Positions 1-10,926 of a stretch of DNA of 64,000 nt are shown in pieces. Location of the stretch: the NCBI RefSeq assembly GCF_010389155.1, contig NC_057762.1, forward strand, positions 4,389,513 through 4,453,512. The letters are read 5' to 3'. Origin of the DNA: Erigeron canadensis (taxonomy: Eukaryota; Streptophyta; Magnoliopsida; Asterales; Asteraceae). Under the pieces are notes generated by a model. It saw only the letters and a program-made list of their open reading frames with translations, made no database searches and had not been told where the DNA came from. Every line of letters starts with the position of its first letter. Position 1 is the stretch's first letter. The position numbers and the translations under genes were made by a program.

Positions 1-2441
1 GTCTAAACAAGTATTAGTTCAATACATAATGAGCAGAGTTACGCCATAATATGTCCAAAGTCTCAAGTCTCAAGTCTCATGCCTCATGTCTCATGTCTCA
101 AAGTCTCGATGTCTCAAAGACTCAATGTCTCGAAGACTCAATGTCTCGAAGACTCAATGTCTCAAAGTCTCAATGTCTCAAAGTCCGGCCTTACGGTACC
201 TGCCTTAGTCCAAGTCTCAAATCTCATGTCCAAGTCTCAAACTCATACAATAAGCATGCCAAACCATAAATCACAACAATAAACACATAAATCACACACA
301 TATAAACAAAATCAAGCACGTCAAATGGCACAAGTAACTCTATACGCACAGGCTCCATATTGAACATAAACAGGAATCGACAAAACTGTTTGAAAAATAA
401 GTATACTTTCCACCCCAAAACTTGTAAAAAGAGGGGCTACGAAGCTCACCTGAAAAGTGTTATGAAAGTATAACGGACGAGCACGACAAGCACAATCAAA
501 GTCCACGACAATCAATACCTACCAATAATACATGACAAGTCACAATGAAAGTCTTTGGTCTTAAGTCTTAGCCTATTAGAAATGCCTTTAAGTGCACATG
601 TCTTTATTTAACTTCTAAAACGACGTTTGACAAAATTCGAATAAACCGAACAAGAGTCTGGATTTGACAACAAAGTCCTTTATTAAGTTCAAACACATTA
701 TTATATCAATACAACCTCATTTGAAATCATTTTATAGTTCAAAATAAGTTTTACTCGAATTTACTAGAAAACTAGACAAAACCGGAGATTTTAACCGAAA
801 AGCTTACGAAACCGAAACGAGTTGAGGTTGAGCTCAACCTAATGGTTGAACTCGACCAACTAAAGCCCAAATATGTTATTTTAAAATCTTTTATTCATGT
901 GTTAGCCAATTGGACCAAAACTACACCTTTTGAGAAAACTAGTCAAATTTAAGAACCGAATAAGCGCGTATGGACACGATAGGCTAATGAAATCGACTAT
1001 ATGAGTAGGGAAGTGGTTGGAATCGACCATGACAGGTGTAGTTTGACTTGGACAGATGTCAAAATGATTCTTTTCTAAGTCTTAAAGGTCCGAGAGTTAA
1101 AACAAGTCATTTCGGGTCAAACTAGGAACCTTACGAGCCGTTTAAGCGACAAAAGTCAACAGAGGGTCAACCTAGACCACCAGAGGTCGAGCTAGACCAG
1201 CCTAGGTCGAGCTAGAATTGGCCGGGTTCGGATTCATACGCGATTTGAGCAAAACGAACGATTTTGACGCGATTTTGTTAAAATAACAAGATCTAAGGCT
1301 AGCCAATTCATACCCATGAGTCTTGATTGCACAAAAGTGTCACAAATCAGTACAAAAAGGGTGAAGTTCGACCGATTTCATACATTATGTGATCGACAAT
1401 TGCACAACCTTAATCTTTGATACGGAATCGACTAATTTTAGAGTCTTTTAGCCAAGTAAATGATATCTTCAATTCTTGTAGTTGCACAAAATCCAAATTA
1501 CATGAGTGCATAATGTATCAAATCAAAGCCTTAATCAAGGTTCAGTTCGTTTCTTACACACAAATGTAACCGAAATTGCACAATCAACAATCAAAGACAT
1601 GATTCGTTTAGCTTTTGATAAGAACCGAAAGAGTAAACATATATATACATATAAAAACGAATTGGAGAGATTAAGAACAGGACTTACACAAGTTTTTGAT
1701 GAAGAGAATGATAATATTCACTTGTTTCTTGATAAAAGATCGAAGCCTTGATTGATTGAAAGCGTTTGGAACCGAAATCGAGAGAATGATTTAAGAGAGG
1801 ATTTGAAAGACAAACTCTTTTCTCTTCTTGTCTATGAAATCTGAATTTTTTGTGAAGAAAGGGTGTTTTTCAAAGAAAACCTTAGAGAGAAATCTTATGT
1901 GTGTAAACCCTTTTGATGGAATGAAAGATCAAGTTTATATAGGCATGTATATGGTTGAATTCAACCATAGTCGAACTCAACCAGGTCTAACTCGACCAAG
2001 TCGACCTCAACCAGGTCGAGCTCGACCCATATCTGTAAACTAGATTCTTTTACGAAAACGTGGCCGCTTGAATCGTCAAAAACGAAGTTACGGTTTGAAA
2101 GTTATGACCAAAACAAAATCAATACGTTTTTCTGTTGTCGATTCGTTTAATTAATTAAAACGACACCATATACGGCAAAGGTAAATGCTATCCGTTGATT
2201 CGCTTAATGTTTTGAAAGTTCATTTTAACTTTATTTGGCATTTCTATGAGGCAACTAGTCTTCCTCAATCATTTGCTCCAAGTCTTAAAAAGTTAAAGGC
2301 ACTAGTACTCAATAAACATGTCTTGTCTTATTCATACTCTAATCCATATAGCCACACGCCTAAAGACTTAAATTGATAGTTAATGACCTTCTACAAACGA
2401 AAAAGTATAGTCAAACGAACGCTCAGGTGACGGTTGTCACA
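1..2441 (-). mobile_element. Partial LTR of a Ty3/gypsy-type retrotransposon
   Basis: Read on the minus strand this block starts at 2441 with TGTGACAACCG, a common start of plant gypsy LTRs, and runs off the left window edge without a visible CA end. It has no coding potential. Near 420-460 the minus strand carries a GGTGAGCTTCGTAGCCCC-like stretch of the kind seen near LTR transcription start regions. Motifs with GTCGAGCTCGACC-like symmetry recur around 820-860, 1160-1215 and 1960-2030. No purine tract adjoins 2441, so it is either a 5' LTR or a solo LTR. The family assignment is inference. Confidence 0.5.
96..187. repeat. 16-bp minisatellite inside the LTR
   Basis: About five and a half copies of a 16-bp unit close to TCTCRAAGACTCAATG run in tandem (units start at 96, 112, 128, 144, 160 and 176). 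Less regular TCTCAAG/TCTCATG words precede them from 60 and recur to about 240. Short ORFs here are artefacts of the repeat. Confidence 0.8.
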
Positions 2442-4416
2442 CAAACATAGTCACAAAAAAAAGAAAAAAACATAAAAAGGTCAATAACTCATAAAATAAA
2501 GCTAATTTGAGTAAGAAAAATGACCTATACGGTTTTGCCAAGATATATACCTTGTTTCACCGGTCGTTTTGATTGTCATTTGCTCAAAATGGAGTCTCAT
2601 AGCTCATATTATAGTAATCTTAGTGGAGCTCCTCCACAATTGGGACAGCCATCAATAACTCTTTTATTACTTCATCCTAACTCATATGTGCATAGCAAAA
2701 ACACCAGTTTAATCTGTTCAAACAAATTAAAGGAGAAAACTACTTGATTTTGGTTAGTAATGATGACATGGAAACAGTGTCGGGTTAAGTTTTTTGTTGG
2801 TTCTCAAGCCGAAATTAATTTTAGAGGCCTACAGATTAAAGTAAACACAAAAAGTAGAAAAAAATTAGTTCATCTTTTATATTAGGCTTATGTGAAAAGA
2901 ACGCAAAGAAACATAAGTATGTACCATTTATAGGAGAAATTCTTTCATATAATCAAGATTCAATCACTTTGTTGGAAATCAGTGAAAATGGGCTGTCGGA
3001 TTTTTCAATTTCTTAATAGTTAGTTTTTTTTTCCGTTGTTTCCTTAAAGATTGTAACTTTATTTGTGTGGTGTCTTTTTTTAAAGGTCAGTCATGAGGCC
3101 ATTTATTTGCCTATTTGTTATCCTTGTATAGTAATAATATATAAGACAAAAGTATCTTAATCTTAATGTTAATATATACTATAAGACAGTTGAACTAATG
3201 ACTTACTAACCAATCAAATCGCTCAATTTTATCAAATTGACACTCGCTTATGTCATCATTTAGATTAACTATAAATTAAAATTCCTAATAATCATTATCC
3301 AAATATATTATTATATTGTTATTTATATTAATTTGTTAAAAAAGTCTCATTATTTTACACGTTTTTGTTTTCCATTAATAATTTACACTTTTTAGCCCTA
3401 AATGGTTAATTTATATTTATTTTTAACCATCAATTTGAGAAAATTTTTTATTTTTTTTAAAAAGTAACAAAAAAGAATTTATATTTTTGAATTAAACCCT
3501 GTACAATGATATCTATAGATAGTACGTTCTTAATTATAAACAATAATAACTACACCTCTTAGCCATTTTTTTTCTACAATTTTCTTTTATCATCATCACC
3601 TCATATGACAATTGGGGGCTAAGGTGAGCACTTAATAACAAAGGGTCAGGCACTAAATTAAAGCAGGACTAACTCAAGTATCATTGAGTTCACATTTGGT
3701 GTAAGCAAGATAATAATAATAATAAGATCAAAATTTACTATTGAAAATAAAATTTATTATCAAATATAAAATCAAAAATTCTTTATCGGAATAGATAATC
3801 TAAACTTAGTCGGACATGGGCCAGGCCGCAAAAACCAATACAAAACAAGAATTGAATATGGGCCTCTCTTCTTTCTCTCTGATGTTCGTTCCACCCAAAA
3901 TAAACGAAAACGAAGATGTTGGGCTTGTGGAGTAATGTGTGGTCCTCCCGAAATAAAAATATAAAATGAAGTCTTTGTTGTTTCTTTCAGATGCACAAGT
4001 AAAACTAGCAAATAACGAAGTGGGGTCTTCCTGGGGTCCTGATCACCACCAATCAAATAAAGCTAGAGATGTGCACCACATACGTACATGATACATCAAA
4101 ATAAACTTGTTCTTATTAAAAAATGAATGTATTCAACTATCTATAGACCCATTAAATGTAAATGCAATTGTTACCAATAAGGTATTGATTGAAAACTATG
4201 AGGAGACATTTTTTTATTACGTCCGTAAGTTTTGGGTTCGACTTTTTAAAGTGACAAGTCTGTGGGAATTTTTATCGGAACTCCTAGCGATCACATTCGG
4301 CCCGAGTTGTTAGAACAGGTTCTGAGTATCGAATGTTCGAAAAAAATCCAATGTCACTAGGTGATGATGTCAAAATTTTGTCAACCTAAATATAATTACT
4401 TCAATGGATCGAAGAC
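2442..4416. other. Gene-free AT-rich interval
   Basis: No ORF here resembles a known protein and no RNA gene was seen. Around 3170-3300 the text resembles the AT-rich interior of plant Helitrons, but I could not find both ends, so none is called. The ORFs at 2520-2747 and 3772-4056 (minus) look like chance. Confidence 0.4.
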
Positions 4417-4721
4417 TTGAAAACTACTTCTATGAAGAAGAGAGTCATTCAGTTGATAATTTTTTGCGGATGGTGGATAATCTGGAAATTCAGAAATGGA
4501 GAAGTCTTCTCACCGAGAAAGTTCAAAAAGAATTCTCTCTTTGATTCAATTGTTTCGTACTCGTACTTATGGTTTTCAAGTAGATGTAAAAAGTCTAGGA
4601 TTTCTTGGATCGATTGGCTTAAAAATCTGCTAAACGCGATGCAAACCTCTTTTGTACCTACAGGTTGATATCATTTCAACCGTTGCATATTTTATTAATA
4701 AAAAGCTGTTAAAAAAAAAAA
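4417..4721 (+). mobile_element. LINE (non-LTR retrotransposon) 3' end
   Basis: The 83-codon ORF reads like the extreme C-terminus of a plant LINE reverse transcriptase polyprotein. It has WWIIWKFRNGEVFSP, then FKKNSLFDSIVSYSYLWFSS, then SWIDWLKN, the usual tail after the zf-RVT region. A short 3'UTR follows and ends in a run of A at 4710-4721, as expected for target-primed insertion. The endonuclease and RT core are missing, so this is a 5'-truncated dead copy. No target duplication was recognised. Confidence 0.75.
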
Positions 4722-4794
4722 ATGTTATCTTATGGAGGATGATAAAATACAATTTGATTTCTCCAATGACCCATGTTTGGATTCTCCTTCAAAA

Positions 4795-5410
4795 CTGGGC
4801 ACTTGGCAGTATGTTTGGTTGCTAACACAGGTTTGATTGCTAAAATGCTCCTTCAATACTGGTAGGCAGTATGTTTGGTTGTAAAAGCATTGAGATTATG
4901 ACAAGGTAGGCTATTACCGCAATATTGACATCAAGGTTGATTGTTAAAAGGCTCATCCTTCAACAATAGCCCATAGGTCTTATTGGTCGTCGGAAAACAT
5001 TATGATTATGACAAGGTTGGCTATTACGACAATATTGGCATCAATGTTGAGGGCTAAAACGCTTCTTCATAATGGTCTTGGTGGGAAGGGATTCCTCCAA
5101 GTTAAAAATAATTTGACCGGTCAAGTTAGAGCAATTTTGAAAATAAAAAGTTAAAATTAAAATATATATTAAAAGATGATCTTTTAATCTTAAGCTATTA
5201 ACAATTGATTTTAAATCCAAGGGTTAAAATTGAGGGAATCCATTTCTGGTTGGAAACGTTGTGATTAAGACAAAGTTTGCCGTTATGACAGAATTGGCAT
5301 CAAGGTTGATGACTAAAATACTCCTTCAAAACTACTTGGAAGTAGGTCTCGATCATCGTAAAAAGCTATTACGACATTGTTGGCTCTTAAGGTAGATTAC
5401 TAAAAATGCA
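4795..5410. repeat. Degenerate ~107-bp tandem repeat
   Basis: Words such as ATTATGACAAGGTTGGCTAT, CAATATTGGCATCAAGGTTG and GCTAAAATGCTCCTTC recur in the same order at roughly 107-bp spacing (units near 4859, 4967, 5245 and 5336, and a shorter one at 4795). The third and fourth units are separated by about 170 bp of unrelated AT-rich sequence. The copies are strongly diverged. It has no coding potential. Confidence 0.65.
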
Positions 5411-5920
5411 TTGACAGTGGGTCTCCCTTTGTTTTAAACCTTTCAAAGAGTCAAATAAGCCAACTCGATATATTACATTTACTTATAAAAAACAGGAAAG
5501 TGAGATCAACAGGGGACCACACTTTATAAAAAGTTGTATGTTTCTTTTAAGGCAATATCACACGTACAGTTATTGTGTTTTCTTTTGATTTTATACCTTC
5601 TGGAGATCAATATTTAGAGAAGTGATACCACAATAATATATTTTATAAGTATTAAGTCAAATATGCATTGTTAAGTCAAATAGTTTGTTACGCGTATAAG
5701 AGTTGTAGCTATGATAGATTAATCACTCTTTCATGCATGGTTAGCATGTAGAAACTTGAAGATTGCAGTTATTTAACAACTAAACATATATTAATTACAA
5801 AAGAATTACATAATCATCAACGTTCTAACTCAATTAATTGGTTATCGAATTGTCTAAATTGAGACAAACACCATCAATGGTTTATAAACGATAAATAAAA
5901 CCTATATATTTTAAGGATTA
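5411..5920. other. Gene-free AT-rich interval
   Basis: I see no supported gene, RNA or repeat in this stretch. Confidence 0.4.
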
Positions 5921-6079
5921 AATGTCCGAAATCGCCCTTGTGGTTTACCCTAATAATCAAGTTTCGTCTTTAACTATCTGAAATGACACTGCTAGTGCTA
6001 GTGTGTTAGTGTCATTTCAGATAGTTAAGAACGAAACTTGATTATTAGAGTAAAACATAAGGACGATTTCGACCGTTTA
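5921..6079. mobile_element. Foldback MITE (~160 bp)
   Basis: Two arms of about 70 bp are inverted copies of each other (5921-5990 and 6007-6078), separated by a short CTAGTG-type spacer. The outer ends read AAATGTCCGAAATCG and its inverse. The arms match at nearly every base, so transcribed RNA would form a long hairpin. There is no coding content. Confidence 0.8.
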
Positions 6080-6107
6080 CTCTATTTTAATTAAAAGATG
6101 AGCAATA

Positions 6108-6360
6108 GACACTACATTCTCTAACAACTTTGTAAGCATAATTGATTATTATTTCGCTGTTTGATAATATGAAACTTCTTTTGATTACAAAACTTAAAAT
6201 GTGAACATGATTTTTATGATGATCACTTTATCAAAAGACTTTGAGAAATTATTTGCTAGAAAACGTAGCTTTTATCTTTAAAGAAATGCAAAAACTAGCA
6301 CCAATAAATCGTGCAAACTTTCTTTATCCATGGTCAAGAAAACACGTTTGTGTGACCCTG
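6108..6360 (+). promoter_or_regulatory. Block homologous to the upstream region of the second PHO1 gene
   Basis: Several words match 62516-62775 in the same order: TCTAACAACTTTG, ATGATTTTTATGATG, ACCACTTTAT-like, TATTTGCTAGAAAA, CTTTATCCATGG and AAGAAAACACGTTTGT. In the downstream copy this block lies about 185-445 bp before the PHO1 start codon. Here the next PHO1 ATG is about 4.6 kb away. I infer that it is the distal promoter of PHO1 gene 1 displaced by insertions, or the promoter of a lost third copy. Confidence 0.6.
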
Positions 6361-7021
6361 CGAGGAATCTATTAAATTCATCATAAGTTGAATTGTATTT
6401 ATCAACAAACAAAGTTATCTACTTTCTTTTTATTTTTTTCTAAACGCCTAGCTATAAATTTTAATACCAAAGCTTCAGCAAGACACACAAAAAATAAAAA
6501 AACAATTAAATAAAGTTTACAATAATAAAGATAAACTCATTGACCTCAATGACCAAGATAAATTATACTTGTTACTACGAATTGAGACCCACATACACGA
6601 CAAAGAAAACAATAGAGTGACAGTCAACGAGACTACTTTCTACGCCTCCCTTATAAAGAATCTGATTTATATGCTTCCACAATGACCACCACGATATAAA
6701 AGACGTCGCCTGCAACAACCTTTGAAACATTTTCGGATGCAAAGTTATCGATCAACTATCTAGGGTATGTTCCGAATTAGACGACATCTGAAGTTGAAAG
6801 CTAAAAGTTGTGGCTACAAGCCGAAGCTTTTTGTAGGATATTGTAAAATTTAACTTCAAATCGTGCTTAATTACTCATTTGACAAGGTATCTATAGTTGT
6901 ATTTATAAAATATAATAAATGATATAAAAAGAGACGTATACAGAATTTATAGAAAACAAATCAACTTTTGTTTTGTGAAAATGATCTAAATAGTAAATAC
7001 AAAGATTATTTTTTTGGGTTT
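6361..7021. other. Gene-free AT-rich interval
   Basis: No supported coding region or RNA gene. It is part of the DNA now separating the 6108-6360 block from PHO1 gene 1. Confidence 0.4.
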
Positions 7022-7299
7022 AGTATCTGGAGGTGTAAGAAACTTTTACATTTTTCCTATTGTATGAATATAACTTAGATTTAGTGCATTGTGAAAGAAA
7101 CTTTATAAAACTGTTCAAATAATGTAAAAGTGTATACGTGGCAAATTATATGAGCTAACACATGTAATTTTTCGATTGGTGCATGTCAAAATGTTACATT
7201 ATTTGAACAGTTTTATAAAGTTTTTTCCTACAATGCACCAAATGTAAGTTATACTCATACAATAGAAAAAGTGTAAAAGTTATTCCACTTCTAAATACT
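7022..7299. mobile_element. Foldback MITE (~278 bp)
   Basis: Inverted arms of about 100 bp (7022-7127 and 7194-7299) flank a 66-bp loop. The ends read AGTATCTGGAGGTGTAAG on the left and its diverged inverse on the right. The arms keep long matches such as CTTTATAAAACTGTTCAAAT. No ORF is present. Superfamily is unassigned because no clear target duplication is visible. Confidence 0.8.
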
Positions 7300-7659
7300 T
7301 TTTATAGACATTTAAAAGTAGTTTTAATAGATAAATCATTACTAAGCTACTATAGTTAAAATAACTTTTAATTTAATTATAGAAAGAGCATAGTGCTACT
7401 AACAATGCTTTAATTCGATTGTCTCTGCTTGGTTTATTAATTTCTAGTATAAAAAGGAAACCTCATACGTATTCGCTCCGTGGCCGATGTGGATTTTGTA
7501 GTCCCAAAATTTTTGATAGGAAACCTCAATTGGGTTCCAGATACCTTTTAGATAACCACGCCGCATAAAACCCAAAAGCCTCTCGTCTTTTATATAATCA
7601 TGCCACTTTTGTATGATCTTGTTGGGGAATCGAATCCGTAATTATTATGTAGAATTACA

Positions 7660-7822
7660 ACAGCCCTGCCAAAACCCCTGTATGGCGAAAGTCCAGTAGC
7701 CGAAAGCATCACTAGCTTACGCTTTGACCAGAGTAGCATGGGGCACGTGGAATCCCATGTGAATCAACAAGGACCACCTTGCAAGGCTAAATACTCCTGG
7801 GTGACCGATAGCGAAGTAGTAC
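7660..7822 (+). pseudogene. rrn23: Chloroplast 23S rRNA fragment (nuclear plastid DNA)
   Basis: About 160 bp match plastid 23S rRNA in rRNA sense, recognisable from GGCGAAAGTCCAGTAGCCGA, CACTAGCTTACGC, GAGTAGCATGGGGCACGTGG, AAGGACCACCTTGCAAGGC and CTCCTGGGTGACCGATAGCG. A few changes are visible, such as CCC to CCA in AATCCCATGTG. The fragment stops abruptly at GAAGTAGTAC. This is a transferred scrap, not a functional rRNA gene. Identification is from memory of the conserved sequence. Confidence 0.85.
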
Positions 7823-7903
7823 ATATTTAGCTAAATGGATATCTGTGTTATGATACAAGCGTCAGTTTTGAAAAAAAAAAGATAATATTTTGCGCCCTCG
7901 GCT

Positions 7904-8000
7904 CTAAACAATCTTGTTTTTTTGAATATGAAGAAATAAAGAAGCCATTGCGATTGCCGGAAATACTAGGCCTACTAAAGGGACCAAAACAGAGGGAATA
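7904..8000 (-). pseudogene. psaI: Chloroplast psaI fragment (nuclear plastid DNA)
   Basis: Minus-strand translation gives [19 protein letters not shown] followed by IQKNKIV and a stop at 7904-7906, the C-terminal two-thirds of photosystem I subunit VIII. The N-terminus is disturbed and has no clear start codon. Flanking sequence on both sides (about 7848-8130) may also be plastid spacer, but I cannot prove it. psaI and rrn23 are far apart in plastid genomes, so their 80-bp spacing here implies fused fragments. Confidence 0.8.
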
Positions 8001-8149
8001 TTTTCGGGTAATACATATATAGTAAATAGTAATAATAATAGTATATAGTATAGTAAAATATAGTAAAAGCCTCATAAAGTTGATCTTTTGAACCCGCTTC
8101 AAGTCACAATGATTAATCAATCAATCTTGGGGTAAATAGTCTCTAATAC

Positions 8150-10899
8150 TTATGTTTACTTTTCTTTACTCTTGTACATAAGAAATGAGATTCAATCTTT
8201 TATATTATTTTTGAATAACTGGGAGGAAATAATGTTAGAATGATGGCTTACTCAAGTATCTGTCAATAATTCCACAAACACCTATCATGCAAATAACGTT
8301 TTCTCAAAGTTACTCCGTATATAACATCTAATTTAACTTAAAATCATAACAGGAGAAAAAAAAAAAAAAATGGCATTTGTATTTGGTGATAGTAGAGTAC
8401 GCCGAATCTTCTTGTCTCTTTGGCATGTTAAATTAAATAAAAATATTCAAATTACAAACTTAGTTATCCATTTGAGATCATGACTTGATAAATTATGTGG
8501 TGTACTCTTTTTTGGTTTAAAAAGTTTGTAAGTTCTTTATTAAGGTTTTACTCATGAGGATCCACCACTAAATTAACATAACAGCTTCTTAATATTCATT
8601 CATTGAAGATATATCGAAAAGATCGAGTTTATAAATATAAACTATAGTCTATCGTCGATCTGTGTTTTCGCACGGATGTTATATCTGGGAAGAAAAAACA
8701 TATCCCTAAATTCCAATGCATATACTTCTTTTTTATGAGGCATTTAGGCAGCCACATGCCCAATAGGTAACTACCGAAGAAAGTTGTAACGTCTCAGAGT
8801 CAGTATAATGAAAAGGAATCAAACTAAAAGAAATGATACAAGACAAACTGATTACAAATAAATATCTACAAACGTGTGTAGAGAAACAGAAAAAACAAAA
8901 AAATTAAAACTTAATTGGTTCATCTCACATGATAAGTCAATTTGTAAATATATGTTTATAATTAATTTGTCGTATTGAAACTAATAACTGGACTATTGTA
9001 AGTAGATATTAATATTGACTCTTCCAAACTCAAAACCCAAATGTATGATATAAAAAGAGAGGGAATGATTAATTTTTTTTTAATTTAAGCCTTTTAATTC
9101 ATAAGATGATTATATGTGAAAAATCAAATGTTAAGATTAGAAATGAGATTAAATATAATCCACTTGTCATATTTATACGATTTTAGAAGAATTTTTAGAT
9201 TAATATTTATAAAGATTAATCATTTTTCTAAAAAGCCTTTGTTGGAAGGACTCTTAGGACGGTTACTATTTATTTTATAAAAAGAATTAATTTAACTTAC
9301 AAAAATATTCTATAAAATCAATACATTTGTTTTATGGAAAGGGCTTAAGGTTGTCATCAACATGCATAAAATTTGCCAATGACAGTCTTTAAGATTATCT
9401 TTTTAAGTGTATAAATAAATTAATATGTGAGGAATTTTTCAGTCTTTTTCTTAACATAGGCACCAAACCAAAAAATGCTTACCACATTTTTAAATGGGGT
9501 AAAATGCAAGACATATTAGTTTGCTTAAACAAATTAAACTAACATACTGAGCTCATTTTGCTTTCAGCCCAATATATTAAAACTCAGTTGACATTTACAC
9601 ATATTATATATAATAATCCATATAAAATTATAAAACACTCAGTTAAATATATATATCTGTCTATTATATAAATAAAAAAATTTGTGATGATATAAGATTT
9701 TTAAAAATTTTTGTCACATCTTTAAATTTTAATTATGACATCATGTTAATTTAAAATTCAAAATATTCGGCTTTTTTTTTTAATAATCCAACCTCCAAAA
9801 TTGTTTTCTTCATGTCTTTCTCCTGCTGGGTCCCGATTCTTTGAATAAAATGGAAGCAACTCTATAATAATTGTGGTCTTCTTTTTCTTTTAAAGCTGCT
9901 GCTGCTCGCTACTTTTGCTTCCTGCATTTCATTGTATTCACCAAAGCATCACAATTAGCACCAAATTGCCATATTTTCCATATTACCTACAAAATGACTT
10001 ATGTAAACAAATAAAGAACTAAAAACATATAAAATGAGCATAAACTGCATTCAAAAAATGAATATGTTACATATGTATAAAATGGCCAATATTAACTTCT
10101 TTCCTTAAATATCATTAATATAGAATTTTATTAAATGCTCACAATATTATGTAAGATTTTAATCATCTTAATAAACTATGGTGTCTTTTAGAATAGATTT
10201 TACTTTTTCATTTTTACCACCCGTATATGTTTTAACGTGTGTCCACAACTATACAAGTTTTGTTTCCGTTTAGTTTCGTTATCTAATTACATAATAACTT
10301 ATCACACTTTTTTTAAACTTATTTAACGTTGTTATTATAAATTTTAACATGACAACATATTTTAAACCTAACCGGATATAATTTAGTTTATTTGTAAAAC
10401 GTTTATAAGTTAACCCTGGTTGAACCCGAGGTGTAGCTACTTAAAAAGAAAATTAATGAAGATGACTCGATCCACAAACTCAATTTGCTTCCGTCTGTTT
10501 AGGAGCATATATATAAAATAAACTGACCTACCAACATACGAAAATCAAAGAAAACAAACAGATATTTAAGTTTGTCCAGTAAAAGAAAAAAAAAATAAGC
10601 AAACAATTTCATTGGAGATGAACCTTAGAAATGGCATAATTAAATTATGCTACATCAACCCACAAGCAGATTTGGAGTTTGGTCGTCTTGGGTCAATGAA
10701 TATTCTTTTTTTTTAAGAATTTAAAACATCAATTAGTGGGATCGGATGTTGATGTGGATAGTTTAGGTCCATGCATGGAATCCTTTTTTATTTTGTTTAT
10801 TTTATAATTAAAACAACGATGGGATCGATCATTGATGTTGATAGACAGGATGGTCCCATACTCCCATATTATTTCCCATCTATTTGAAGTTAACAATCA
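8150..10899. other. Long AT-rich region upstream of PHO1 gene 1
   Basis: No gene is supported. A Helitron-like AT-rich start may lie near 9650-9760 but its other end was not found. A TATATATAAAAT word at about 10507-10518 lies roughly 410 bp before the PHO1 ATG and is the only TATA-like candidate I noticed nearby. The last ~30 bp before the ATG resemble the 5'UTR of the second PHO1 gene. Confidence 0.4.
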
Positions 10900-10926
10900 A
10901 TGCAAAATTTTGATATCAGAATAATA

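Noticed and set aside
3772..4056. 94-codon minus-strand ORF
   Set aside because: Composition and lack of any recognisable motif or splice context suggest chance. It overlaps AT-rich repeat-like DNA.
7440..7655. Further plastid or mitochondrial DNA to the left of the rrn23 fragment
   Set aside because: The sequence looks less AT-rich than its surroundings but I could not match it to a known organelle gene.
7848..8120. 90-codon minus-strand ORF
   Set aside because: It is an out-of-frame reading across the psaI-derived plastid fragment.
9650..10260. Possible Helitron starting TCTATTATATAAATAAAA
   Set aside because: The start-like text is plausible but no CTRR end with hairpin was found.
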